A stretch of DNA of 64,000 bases. It comes from Halichondria panicea (lineage: Eukaryota; Porifera; Demospongiae; Suberitida; Halichondriidae). The translations under genes were made by a program, and so were the position numbers. The DNA is taken from the NCBI RefSeq assembly GCF_963675165.1, contig NC_087383.1, forward strand, positions 2,882,979-2,946,978, written 5' to 3'. The notes beneath the pieces were generated by a model. It was given only the letters and a program-made list of their open reading frames with translations, searched no databases and had not been told where the DNA came from. Below, piece by piece: positions 23,629 to 35,430 of this stretch (within the stretch, counting starts at the first letter, position 1; each line of letters opens with the position of its first letter).

Positions 23629-23703
23629 ATATCCCCCTTCCCCCCTGTATGACACCCTGCTCACCCTTTAGAAGACTGCCCCCCCCCATACACACACACT
23701 CAC

Positions 23704-24520
23704 CCCTCTAGAAGAATGTCCAACCATAGCCTTAGGAGCTGTCTCCCTCCTCTTAGCAATCACTCCATCGATGTGCGTCATCTTGAGTACCTCATTTCGA
23801 CTAATCTTGGACGCTAGATGCAGCACACCCGCCACTGTAGCATGTAGCACCACTCTGTGATGTGCTTCAAGGCCTTTCTCCTTCACAGCAAGCTCTTGCA
23901 GCTGGTGTAGGAAAGACCAGTATATCTGAGAGCCCTTGATAAAAGAATTCCAGTGTCAGGAGAAATACGAGTTGGTAGAAAGCGAGTGTGTTAGCAGGGC
24001 TAGTGCAGAGAGCTTTGGCCAGTTCCAGGAGATTGGTGAAGAGGAGTTGACTGTTTTAGAGAGGAATTCTTTCGAAACCATACCCAGTGAGAGCCCGACA
24101 GCCTCCAGACTCACCCAATCACTGCACAAGGGGAGGGAGGAGTTAACGGTGCAGTACTCTATAAATACGTGTACATGACCTGTAAGCACTGTACACCATA
24201 ATTATACACAACCACACTATCATTGATTGTGTACACGGTGAAAATTAAGACAAAGCTCAAAATATGCACACACATGTACTTACATGTATAACTGACAAGT
24301 ATGCCTCAAATGCACACTGAACATACCAAGGTACACACACACATGCACCACGTACGTGTCGAGAGGAATCTTGTCTTTGTTGGCATGGTGATCTACGAGA
24401 CAATGCCAGAGTAGGGCGATATCCAGCTGTTGCCCTGGGAACGCCGTCTCTAGCACTGATGCGTGACAGGTGTCAGCCACCACCCTCAAACACTTGACCA
24501 GGGAGGTAGTCAACATGGGG
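23704..24520 (-). pseudogene. EFR3: EFR3-like fragment (exons 9-10)
   Basis: Exon 10 (24121-23704) and exon 9 (24520-24356) of the EFR3-like gene lie on the minus strand with good splice sites. Exon 10 keeps the VLHLASKISRNEVLK segment that is deleted in the main copy but has an extra base near 23912 (GGAAAGACC against GGAAGACC), which shifts the frame. Exon 9 lacks 48 bp (16 codons, the SLVQLLLIREPST part), an in-frame loss shared with the copy at 47.2 kb. No other EFR3 exons are next to it, so it is a partial duplicate. Confidence 0.75.
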
Positions 24521-24794
24521 CTGCATAATAAAGGGGAAGTATATGGAAGCTTAAACACTAGTAATGCAGTGAAACCGTGCAGTCTATTGTGGTCACGCAG
24601 GTCATCCTCTATAATACAGCCACTATTAGTCTACTCAAAGACTACAATAATTAAGTTTTACAAAGGCGCCAGAATCACACTAAGTACTTTTACATAGAAC
24701 ACGTACATGTACAAACAGTGTTTATGACAGGAAACTAAACACATGCATGTACACAAATAGCTACATAAAGCAACAGCTAAACATTCCCTCTCAC

Positions 24795-25195
24795 CTCCTG
24801 ATCATGCAGGAACTTCATAAACCTGGTGTACTTAGGACTCGTCACATGATCTTAGAGCAAAAAATACGGACGTGGTCGAGGATTTGAGTGGGGCTAAAGT
24901 GAGAAAGGAGGTTGTGGGGGGAGGGGCCTCAGACCAGGGCTGGTGGGACGCAGTGTCATGTGAGAGAAGACTCGGACACATGGTCCTCCGTCTGGACAGC
25001 TGCTGTGAGGAGAATGAGAACTGTAAAGCACTGGATTTGAAACGTACTCTTTTGTACCACATAACTAATGACCTCACAAACACACCACTTGGTGTGCAAC
25101 CATTAATTGTACTCTTAAAGTGAGTGAGCTCACCTTTGGTAGCGCTGACTTATCACAGCTGTTTGTCTAATTCTCCAGAATTCTGAGCTTTCCCT
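24795..25195 (-). pseudogene. Kinesin-like gene fragment (two exon copies)
   Basis: 24795-25002 is a copy of the Ser/Pro-rich exon found at 27391-27612 and 50095-50316 (CPSLLS...HQPWSEAPPPTT...RSCDES). It is 14 bp shorter, so its frame is broken. A degraded copy of the LEGKLRVLENW exon follows near 25132-25190. A very short remnant of the first also lies near 47610-47660. Confidence 0.6.
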
Positions 25196-26197
25196 AGAGG
25201 TACGTGACAGAATATCTAATTATATATAAGACTTTAAGTTGTGAGGTTGAGAAAAGAGCTCCAATATACATTAATTAGTAGACACTGAATAAGCAGATGA
25301 CCAGATACTAATTCAGAAACAGACATACATGTTGGTAGTCCTAGGACATATTGCAGTGCTTACAATTATAGCTATTCGAGGGTGCTCTGTCAAAGTCAGC
25401 CATAAAGTTATTATTAATTTAATACATGTACATGTACCCGGGTATATAGGGAGCGAGTGCAGACAACTACACGTGTACATATATTATCGAGGGTGCAGAA
25501 GAACCAGGTATCTGGCACTCTTATATGCACATGATCAGTCTACTTGCTATTAGCGGCCTCTCAAAATTGCATGGCTAAGAAACTTGCAGCAATATACTGA
25601 AACCATTTTAAAGGAGCATATTAATGCGTACTGCTATAGGTGGACCTTTTGGGTGGGCACTTTGTATGGGTTACTTCTTGGAGAAAGGTCACAATCATGG
25701 TACATGCATGTATTTCTTATGTACACTTATACTATAGCGTGATGGCGTTGTTAATTGGACATGTTGTTAATACTAGTATGCTTGTAATGTAAGCCCACAG
25801 GCATAAATTTTAGGCACGTATTATCGGTATATTCATTTGTAAGAGTGAAACTTCTTACTACACTGTACACAGTCTCATACATACAGTAGACACTCACTTC
25901 TAGGGAATGATTACTCACGGAACAGACTCCATTGTGTATTTTGCCTAAGCCATAATCAGTACATACTGTATAGCAGGTCATTTTCGTGGGATAAAAAATC
26001 CGAGACAAAAACGTAGGCGTGGTGCACCAGTGATTTCGTGTGTACAAATTCCCTTTGCTTCACTGCATTGCATGCGTTCCGGTCAACCATGCCTACGTTT
26101 TCGTGAGTGATAAATATTCGTCAAGGTTTAGCTTGCCCACGGAAACTATACCCAGGACGCTATACGTACGGTACGGTATACTGTACCACTTTATCAC

Positions 26198-29100
26198 CTG
26201 TTTCAAGTACTCTTCCTTCTCCCGTTACTTTGTAGCACTCGAATATGTCCACCCCGTCCACTGCAGGCACACTGCTCTGCTTTAACTCCTTACAGCGATC
26301 CAGTGCCTTCTTGAGCTCTTCCTCCATCACAAGTCTCTCTTGAACAGCAGACTGGGTAATAGATTGCATGGTGGTCATGTACACACACAGGTATACAGAT
26401 ACAACCATCACAGCATCGTGGTAGTGGTACAGTAGTTATATAATTGCAGGTACATGTATTAATGAAAGCACCGCGGGTGCTGATGCCTCGTAGGAAGCGG
26501 GATGCTCATGAACACTACAATGAAAGTTATAAAAAAGGTAAACCGTTTTGTGAGCAAACACTGCTGTAGGATTACATTGTAATAGAGAGGAAATGATCGA
26601 TTCATTATCTTTATTTATTATCCTCGAGACAAAACCGCAAAATTAGTCATTAATATTCGAGGTAGGTTGATTTTAAGCCGCAGCTATTTTCTGAAATGCA
26701 AACTACCGCGCTCTTCTGGCCAAGTTGCACTGTCCCAAGGGTGGCCGGATTAACGAGAGTCTACTGTACATGTATTAATTATACAGTATTCACCGAGTGT
26801 ATACATGTACATGCTAAACTCACATCTGCCTTGCTGTTGGCCAGTTCCAATTCTCTCACCAGCTCAGCCATGACACCTGGGTCCATGATTTGAGACCTCT
26901 CGAGCAGCTTCTCCTCCAACTCCCGTCATCGTCTAGACCTCGAATGGTCTCACTCTTCTCCTTAACCTGACAAGGGAACATCAATAAGTTGCTGCCAGGT
27001 GGAGAATACTCGACATACAATAGTGATGTGCATGTACACTCAACTACTGAAAATCTGGCAATGAAATTTAACGGTATTCTCCCACTTTGAAATAAAGGTC
27101 AGCTTAAAGTTGGACTGTAGTTAGCAAATAGTAGATCGATTTTGATTGAATATTCTAACCACTGCACATGTGTATCTCTCACCTCTGTGGGTGGTATAGG
27201 AACGAGGGAGGCCCTCTGATACTGCCTAGAGGACTGGACTTCTTCTCACTGCCAATCTAGGAGGTATGAAAACATAATATGCATTTGGTAAAGATCTGCT
27301 CCCAAACAACATTGCAATTGATCCACATTTACAGGTAAAGGGTCATTAAAGTAAAATATGAAATTTGAGCACAAACATTCTTCCTCTCACCTCCTGCTCA
27401 TTCAGGAACTTCATGAACCTGGTAGGAGTGAAGTGCACTTTGAAGGACTCGTCACATGATCTTGGAGCAAAAGATACGGACTTGGTTGAGGATTTGAGTG
27501 GGGCTAAAGTGAGAGAGGAGGTTGTGGGGGGAGGGGCCTCAGACCAGGGCTGGTGGGACGCAGTGTCACGTGAGAGAAGACTCGGACACATGGTCCTCCG
27601 TCTGGACAGCTGCTGTGAGGAGAATGAGAATTGTAAGGCACTGGAATTGAACTGTGCACAAGCACGAAATACATGTACTATTTTACTCGTACCACATAAC
27701 TAACTAAAAATGCTCACCAATAAAACACCACACACCACTTGGTGTACAACATTTTAACGAATCTAAAAGTATACAAATGAACTTCTGCTCCTCTAGACAA
27801 CCTGCCCAACCCTCCACATACACACTGGCTGGATCATGCATAAAGAAAATGGCATCTATTTTCACAGCATTTGACCATCAAACGTATCAGAGAATAATCT
27901 CACGCCCATATTGCTGATTTGCTTGAAATGCCCACCACCATCTTAGCAATGTACCAGCAAGGGGCTTTTGTTGTGAGCATCAATGGTAGGCCATGGCATT
28001 CAGTTGCTATTGATGAGTCACATGAAATGCAGGTACTCTCTGATAAGAAGATTTTGTGCAATCAGATCTTAATTAGAAATGGGAGGCTCACTATCAAAGC
28101 CTATAAGGTGTTAGGTATTCTGAAAATAATTTTCTTCTACCAACTAGATCAAAACTATAAAAGAAACAACTTTACTTTTCCCTATAGTGAGATCTCAGCT
28201 CTCTCAACTCTGGCGACCAATACTGCTCAAAGACATTTATTCTTAAAGTGATTGAGCTCACCTTTGGTAGCGCTGACTTATCACAGCTGTTGGTCCAATT
28301 CTCCAGAACTCTGAGCTTCCCCTCGAGGTGCAACTGCAAGTGACAGAAGAGAAAATAGCTCCAATAATATTATACAATAATTAGTAGTATAGACACTGAA
28401 AGAGCAGATTACCAGGGACAAAATTATTGCAGTGCTTATAATTATAGCTGCTCAAAGTGGTCATAAAGCTTCAACAGAACAACCAACCTGTATATTAAAA
28501 TAGATGCATGTACCCTGGGAGCAATGCAGACGTCAATCAGTCAAGTATTTATTAACAGCTGTAGGCACACACTTGCCCAACCCACTCACCAGAGAGGACA
28601 CCCTGATAGTGCCGTCACTGTGTTCCTCATCTCTAACCCTGCTTTCAATGGTCAGCTTGTAAATCGAGGTATGGGAAAAACGCTCCAATGTAAACACTGA
28701 AAGAGTAGTACTTCAGATACAGACATGCAGGTTGGTTGTCCTATATTGCAGTGCTTGTACTTATAGCTAATACAAGGGTGTTCAGTCATGCAAAGTAGAC
28801 TACGTTACCATAACAACCAATCGTGATCTATTAATCTAAACATCTTCATACATACAAAATTCAGTCCATAATAAAATAGAGAGAGTATCGAACGTATAGC
28901 GTTACCTTGCATCAGATGTATTCGGAGTGTAACATTACACCCTGTCTGAACAACTTGTGGCATAAAATGTTTCTACCTCGAGGTAAGTAGCGGCTTCGGG
29001 TACTCTGATTGTTTGGTTAAAAAGCAGGAAGTTACGTCACTTTCCGAATACATTTGACGCAAGGTAATGCTACGTTGGATACTCCCTCTCTTTTATTATG

Positions 29101-29733
29101 GACTCTTGCTATTAGCGGCCTCTCAAAACTGGTAAGAAACTTAAGCAACTGTAATCACATGACGTACGTACATGTACCAACACTATTTTATGAAGGAGAG
29201 AGTATAATTATACAAAGCAGTACATTCAGCGTGGGATTAATATAAGGACTGTACATTTCCATGCAGTGCATACTGTACAATGTAACTATAGTAACTCACA
29301 CGGTTCACTCTGATACCTTAATTTGATATGATCTTCATCAAAAAAGCAACGGGAAGTTTTACTTGATTGGCTACTGTATCAGCTTGTCCCAAAACTGCTC
29401 ACCCGTGGCACCTGTTGCACTTACATGCTCTGACCCAGCCAGGTCAACCAGGCTCTGAACACAGAGAAGGAGGTAAAATCATCATAATAACAATAACTTA
29501 TATGTACATTTACACATACATAGTCTGTACGTGTAGATCAAATTAAAGCAAAATAGTCGACCTAGTGTGTTCACAGCTGTAGGCACACACTTGCCCAACC
29601 CCACTCACCAGAGAGGACACCCTGATAGTAGTGCCATCACTGAGTTCCTCATCTCTAACCTTGCTTTCAATGGTCAGTTTGAATATTGTGTGTGATCTGG
29701 AGTTGTGCTCGGTATATCCAAATGTCCGGTTCT
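26198..29733 (-). pseudogene. Kinesin-like motor and coiled-coil exons, copy A
   Basis: Kinesins are microtubule ATPases. The exon 29733-29609 encodes the switch I region (NSRSHTIFKLTIES, then GTTIRVSSL). The exon 29454-29403 encodes switch II (SLVDLAGSEHVSATGATG). The motifs resemble kinesin-7 (CENP-E type) most, which is a moderate inference. A second partial switch I exon lies near 28670-28591. Downstream come 28333-28262 (LEGKLRVLENWTNSCDK), 27612-27391 (Ser/Pro-rich, ends TRFMKFLNEQE), 27256-27183, 26966-26824 (coiled coil) and about 26375-26198 (coiled coil). No P-loop exon and no NxNRSL or RDSKLT segment was found. Lesions: TGA at 27246-27248 and a 7-bp deletion near 26924. It lies head to head with NLR-B. 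Confidence 0.65.
27849..28251 (+). pseudogene. Fragment of a repeated family with an AIDESHE motif
   Basis: The segment FTAFDHQTYQRIIS, a +1 frameshift near 27910, then IADLLEMPTT...GAFVVSINGRPWHSVAIDES and HEM recalls an uncharacterised, highly repeated protein family of sponge and cnidarian genomes with a conserved D-E-x-H-E stretch. It lies in a kinesin-like intron on the opposite strand and is followed by unrelated sequence. The function is unknown. A duplicate lies at 50553-50870. The family link is recalled, not searched. Confidence 0.4.
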
Positions 29734-30291
29734 CTGAGCAGAAGAGATTATACACATTACCAGCACATCAGGTGCACAGGCAGCATGCATGTACATGTAC
29801 ACACAAGGCTAAGGCTGAGAGGTCACACTAGGGCAGACCAACAGTGGCTGTAATAAAGAGGTGACATGCTAACACAGGTTGCATGAAACCAACCCTATGG
29901 AGAGACTGGGCCATTAACCTGGCTACAGGGTGATCACATTAGACAGACAGGTTCACAAAGGTGCACAAGTGATAGTGACTTACTCTCCCTGATCTCAATG
30001 AGACTAGTAAATATCTTGGGGGAGGGAAATCGACTCCTCAGACAACCCAACCAACTTATGAGTTAGCCTAGCTTGCACTAATACCTATTGATTTATTAGT
30101 CATAAAAGTGCCAAAGCTGTGCTGCCTAGCAGCAGCCATTGTGAACTTTGACCGCTTTGGAGATACATAATTATGGCAGGAAATGCAACTTCTGTTTCCT
30201 ATAATTATTGGACCAAAGCTAATTCTCCAGAGGTGCACACTTAATACACGGCAATTGGAGAGTGCCAAAACTCAACTCTGCAGTTCTGGTA

Positions 30292-30605
30292 CTGTAAGAC
30301 CTCTAATTAAGGTGACCCTCCAAATATGCGACACTCTCGAGCTTAGGTAATTTTCTGACTTCTACGACAGCTACGTTGACAATTATGTTTTAATGTCGCG
30401 TCCTAAATGAGGTAAATATAGCTAGCCACACCCTAGCATCGATTTTGGAAAACACGTTCTAGAAATTGAGGCAAGTATAGACTGAGTAGAGCTACCTATA
30501 ATTAGATGTGACATCAGGTTTTTAACATAATGTTCAACCTCCAAAAGAAGCGACATCTGGCTTAAAAAGTGTCACTTTAATTAAAGCTAGGTACATGTAT
30601 TACGG
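30292..30605. mobile_element. MITE with CTGTAAGACCTCTAATTAAG end
   Basis: The left end CTGTAAGACCTCTAATTAAG pairs with CACTTTAATTAAAG and TACGG at the right, with TA on both sides. About 14 bp (CTAGGTACATGTAT) interrupt the right repeat in this copy. The cleaner copy is at 52959-53262. Confidence 0.65.
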
Positions 30606-30869
30606 TAATCACATTTCTTACTTGAATACGTCGGGTTCATTACTGACAGGACAGCATTCTCAGCCTCATACTGTGCAAATTAAAGAACAGAAAACATGAT
30701 CCACGACCTTACAAGGTAACTTAAACCAACAGATTAACCAGACAATATTATTGATGAACCAGACAATAATCTATGGCTGATCAATTGACTCACAATCTTT
30801 CCATTCGGAGAATGCGGTAATACTTTAGCAATGGAGCCAGGTTTCATCTCGTGAAAATCAAATGTCTTT

Positions 30870-30971
30870 GGTGGGTGTGGTATTAAATGCAAAAAGTGGG
30901 TGTATCTCAGTCTTAGATATCTGAGATACACCCACTTTTTTTGCAAGTCATGCAAAAACAACAACACACCC
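30870..30971. repeat. Near-perfect hairpin upstream of NLR-B
   Basis: GCAAAAAGTGGGTGTATCTC pairs with GAGATACACCCACTTTTT and TTGC around a 10-bp loop (30911-30920). The pairing extends outward, weakly, to TGGGTGTGG and CACACCCA. It ends about 50 bp before the NLR-B start codon. NLR-C has only the right arm intact (about 53591-53643); NLR-A and NLR-D lack it. It may be a tiny hairpin element or a promoter element. Confidence 0.75.
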
Positions 30972-31020
30972 AATATATTTCTGAGAGAGCTAGCTGCAAG
31001 GCACAGATTTATTTGCTGGA

Positions 31021-33978
31021 ATGGCCACTAAAGAGCAGAACCAAGGTATAAAGACTGTCATGTTTCATAAAGGACAAACCCAATGATTGCTAAAGCATAA
31101 AATCCTCATTGGTGATTGCTAACCTTGTGTGCTTGCTTATCTATTTCAGAGCTCACAATTGACGATCTGAAGACAGAATTGAAACTGACTGATGAGCAGC
31201 TCAATACAGCAATAAAGGAACCAGATCTACCCGAGTTAGCAGCATGTTTTGATAACACTGATGATTATCTTGAAAAGCTGGAGCTGTCACCTGGACAGAA
31301 AACTGACGTCAGCGAAGTGAAAGCTAAAACACGTCTAAACCGCACTCAAGCCGGAATGAAACTTGCCCTAGAATACTGGCAGAGCAAGAACCAACTACAA
31401 GCCACCTTCCAAGCTCTGCTACTCATCTTACTCTCCCTGCTCAAAGGAGACGTTGCTGTTCAAGTGTGCAAGTACTTGTCTGACAAATGTGAGTCTGTCA
31501 TTTTTGAGAGTGTGGTCATTGTGGTACCATACGTTGTGGGAGTGATTGCAACTAAATAAGGGGCTCTTTAACTTAATTGATATTATTACACATATTCTGT
31601 ATTAAGATCACCAGGAATGGTACTCACCTATTGTTTTTCCCCCAGACTCCACCACCTCGTGTCCTCCCTCCCGACAGAGGGTCCTGCTGAACCACAAGCT
31701 GTCCTCATACAGGGACTACCTACAAAGTCGCTACAGAGAACCAGACTCCACATCAGTCACACAATGGCCTCCCGTCTCAACAAAAACAATTTTCAAACTG
31801 GCCATGATTCAGAAGGAGAAAATACAGAGAGGCAGAATTGACGATGAATTTGTTAGACTATCAATCACAGGAAAAATTGACGATATTTTACTTCAAAAAA
31901 CTCCACTTGACTTGATAAACATTTTCTCTGAGATTGGAGATAGACGAAACTTTGTGCTGATTGAAGGAGCTCCCGGCTCTGGCAAGAGCACCCTTGCTCT
32001 ACACATCTGTCAGGAGTGGGCAAAGGGGAAACTGTTCCAAGAATTCGATATTGCAATCCTTGTCAGACTGAGAGATCCCCTCGTTAGAGAAGCCATTACA
32101 ATTTCTGACTTACTTCCCTGCACAAGCAAAGCGATGGCTAATGAAACAGAGACTGCAATTATGTCATTGTACGGCAAAGGTGTACTGTGGGTGCTAGACG
32201 GATGGGACGAACTTCCTTCTGACCTCCCTAGAGACTCAATCATCAACAAACTAATTCGACCAGGCACGTCACAAGAACGTCCGCTACACAAATCCACCAT
32301 GATTATAACATCTCGACCATCATCTTCGGCTGAGCTCCACCCACTAGTCTCGTCCAGGGTGGAGGTGTTGGGGTTCACTCCACATCAACTAGAACAGTAT
32401 TTCACCGAGTGTCTGAAAGGTGACTCACAAGCTGTGCAGACTCTACTGGAGAGAATTCGAGAGAACCCAGTGGTAGAAGGTAGCTGCTACCTCCCCCTCA
32501 ATGCTTCCATTGTCGTTAATTGCTTCCTTTCTGATAACCACTCACTCCCCACATCCAACCACGGGATATTCACATCACTTGTCCAAAGCTCTCTCAAGAG
32601 ATACCTCCAGGAGAAGTTGGGGAAAACCACTCCAGTGGGAGACATCACATCCCCAGACTCACTGCCCTTGGAAATCAGAACGCAGACCGTACAAATGTGT
32701 CAACTTGCATATCATGGGATCGAAAAAAGCAAAGCGACATTTACTGACAGTGATTTGGACACTTTTCGCATTACGAAGGAGATTTCAAACGTTGGATTAT
32801 TGCAAACTGTTCCCAGTATCGTTAGCGACGGTCATCTGGTTTACTACTGCTTTCTCCACCTGTCTATTCAAGAGCTACTAGCAGCAATCCACATCTCTCT
32901 CATGTCTCCCAAGCAACAAATTTCTGTATTCCAGAAGCTGTTTGGTAATCATCGATTCAGTGCAGTCTTCCAGTTTTATGCTGGTATCACCAAACTGAGA
33001 ACTAATCGACCAATCCTCAGCTTGCTACCTCGATTCTTGTGTCCAGTTCCAGCCACTGTTTTTGATCTGGTCAGAAAGATTGTCAAAACTGAGAAACAGA
33101 AGAAGTTTGGTGAGCCGAAGCCCCTTTTGTTGTCCCTCATCAATTGTTTGTACGAAGCTGAAGACTCGCGACTGTGTGTGTTTGTGGCTAATCTTCTTAA
33201 TCACAATCTAGATCTTGATAACACTACAATGAATCCTATTGACTGCCTCTCTGTTGGATATTTCGCATCAGTTTGCTCCAACACCAGTAATGGATTCACA
33301 CTTAGCCTCAACAATTGCTCTATTGGTGACCAAGGCTGCACATTTCTGGCCCGAGGACTTTCCAAGTGTCCCAACTCTAATAATGATATTCCTACAGAAG
33401 GGATACACATCGCTGAGATTATCGAGAACACTAGTTCAATATCTAAATTGGTTTTGTCTAATAATGCCATTGGTAACAGTGGACTTTGCACACTCTGTGA
33501 GGCCTTGTCCACTAATACATCATTAAAGATCCTGGACCTGGACTCTTGCTCACTAACAATATCAGACGACAATGGAGCTGCCCTCTATCAACTTCTAAAT
33601 ACAAACAATTCCCTCGAATATCTTAATTTGTCATTTAACACAGTGACTAGCTGTCGTCACATTGCTGCTGGACTTGCAGTCAATAAGACTCTGAGAACAT
33701 TGAACTTGGATTACTGTGAACTGACTGATCAGAGTATCGAGGAGCTATCAACTGGACTGATCAACAAGATTGAAACACTGAACATTTGGGGTAATGCCTC
33801 AATAACAGAAGATGGAATGAAGACGCTTGCCAGACATCTAACCACCCACTGCTCTGAACTGACAGGATTGTCCATACCCATCTACCTAATATCCTGTATC
33901 GAGACAGTATTCAGGGACACTAACAAAGAGAGGAAGAGAAATGGACTACCCGAGATATCGATTGATATTGTGTGGTAA
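31021..33978 (+). CDS. NLR-B: DEATH-NACHT-LRR receptor
   Basis: Exons are 31021-31045, 31150-31488 and 31646-33978, giving about 898 residues with GT-AG borders in phase. The N-terminal half of DEATH is as in NLR-A, but from residue 60 or so it diverges sharply (SPGQKTDVSEVKAKTRLNRT against SPGEQTDVRTRAYVDG) and then returns to near identity. NACHT has GAPGSGKST and VLWVLDGWDEL; the stretch after Walker A (REAITISDLLPCTSKAM) matches NLR-C, not NLR-A. LRR exposed positions are its own: LVLSNN, LDLDSC, LNLSFN, LNLDYC, LNIWGN. The tail SIDIVW is unique. Role and location are as expected for the family: cytosolic sensing and DEATH-mediated signalling. The 5' flank is of the kinesin-block type, the 3' flank as in NLR-A. 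Confidence 0.9.
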
Positions 33979-34590
33979 TTGTTGTTTACCCGAGATTAAT
34001 TATGTTTATTAATTGATTGATTATTAATTGTGTATTCATTAGATTATTAATTTATAATTAATTGATTATTATTAATAATTAATGTTTAGTTATAATTATA
34101 TTATGATTATTGTTGTTATTAATTAATTAATAAATGTTAATTAATTTGTTGTGTTATGCATCTAATCTCTATCATTGGTCAATATAATTATAGCACATGT
34201 ACAGATGGTGACGAGTGAATTCAATGCTTCCTACTGACACGGAGAGCATGTCATGCACTAGCTGTATGTATGTAACTGAATACCCTATTGTAATAATGCT
34301 ATAATCTCCACCTAGCTAGCCTCCTTCACAGGCTTTCAAGAGAAGTGCGGCCTGGGCCGGGATCGAGGCTAATCTCGACATGATTTACTTTTGACAACAA
34401 TTATATTATTACTAGGACAATTTACAAAACAGTTAGTGTACAGAAGACTAGAAGTATGTCGGCACATTACATAACAATTACCTAAAAACAAATCAGTTGG
34501 AATTGGTCAATATAGCACAGTAATAATGATGGTTTAAATTCAATGCTCCCTACAGTGTCACAGAGAGCACATGCACTGTACGTATAAAAC
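33979..34590. other. AT-rich 3' flank of NLR-B
   Basis: No gene is seen. It matches the NLR-A 3' flank from about 34090 onward. TAATTAATTAATAAATG runs may hold poly(A) signals. Confidence 0.55.
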
Positions 34591-34639
34591 TGTCAATGAA
34601 TGTAGTGGAAATCCAATTTAACGCTCTGTCGATTTTTGT

Positions 34640-35430
34640 TTATGAGGAAGATGAGCAGATTAATGTTCACTTTGGCCCTTTCAAACATCTTCATGATTGC
34701 CAGGCCCTCGTATTGCAGCTGAAGGAGGTCCTGTGTGGGGAGAAGAGAGGGCAGTGAAACACTTCAACTAGTATAAGACAAAGAATGCATGTATTTGTAA
34801 GACAAATGAATACATGTACTTACATACACCGTACAAGCATACCAACACTATACCTGACACAAGGCAGTAAACTTCTTGAACACTTTACGTACCTACTAAA
34901 TTACACCACACCACTTTTTGTAGCTGGGTAGGTAATGGTCGTAAATATTGTGAGTGAAAATGTGCATGCTGTTTTGGTGAGGAAAAGTGATGACCTTTTC
35001 TGAGGTAAAAAATTCACCACTGTACAAAAGTTCCAATAGTAGAAAAGCAGCTGACCTTTAATTGCAAGTTGGCCTGACCACTTTAAAGTTGCTTGCTACG
35101 CCCCTGCATGAAGATTGGGGCATAAAAATAAGTTAATAGCCTCACACTGGAGGAATTGTTAAAGTCTAGATTAGTAGTATAGTCTGAGCTTCAGTCAAAC
35201 AGTGGACAAAGTACGTACCAGAGCAATTAATGGCACATGTGATGATTATCATGTTGTTTAATAGAAGTATGCTAGTATAACGGCTACTCAAGTATACGGA
35301 GACTCACAGAGTGGGTGGAGCATATCTCCATGGACGCTGATGTATGGATGATTGGCTTGGTCACGTTAGAGTACGCGTCGATACCCAGCTATCTGTCCGG
35401 GGGGTCCACAGTCGATGCTCGCTGGAAGAA
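34640..35430 (-). pseudogene. Coiled-coil gene exon fragments, copy F4
   Basis: This is the counterpart of F1 in the second block. It has the LAIMKMF(E/G)RAKVNIN exon (from about 34733) and the VDPPDR...DVTKPIIHTS exon (about 35425-35310). The QIEKVELVLQ exon is missing because of a deletion near 34900, where the sequence jumps into the following intron. Confidence 0.45.

Larger units (their letters stand above)
25528..30960. repeat. Segmental duplication, kinesin block copy A
   Basis: This block aligns, with small gaps, to 47657-53690. Shared landmarks in order are the LEGKLR exon, the Ser/Pro-rich exon, the AIDESHE fragment, both switch exons and the GTAAGACCTCTAATTAAGG element. 24160-24845 also matches 46970-47655. 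Confidence 0.85.

Noticed and set aside
21738-23695. Three overlapping long minus-strand ORFs (about 620 residues each) as genes
   Set aside because: They are the same 28-bp satellite read in three frames. Codon composition follows the repeat, and there are no conserved domains.
29160-29200. Many ACATGTACATGTAC-type palindromes as regulatory sites
   Set aside because: The motif is scattered through the whole window, including inside repeats, so no specific role can be supported.
34900-35430. Intact protein-coding gene for the F-type exons
   Set aside because: Every copy lacks or breaks at least one exon or has no confirmed full reading frame, so only fragments are reported.
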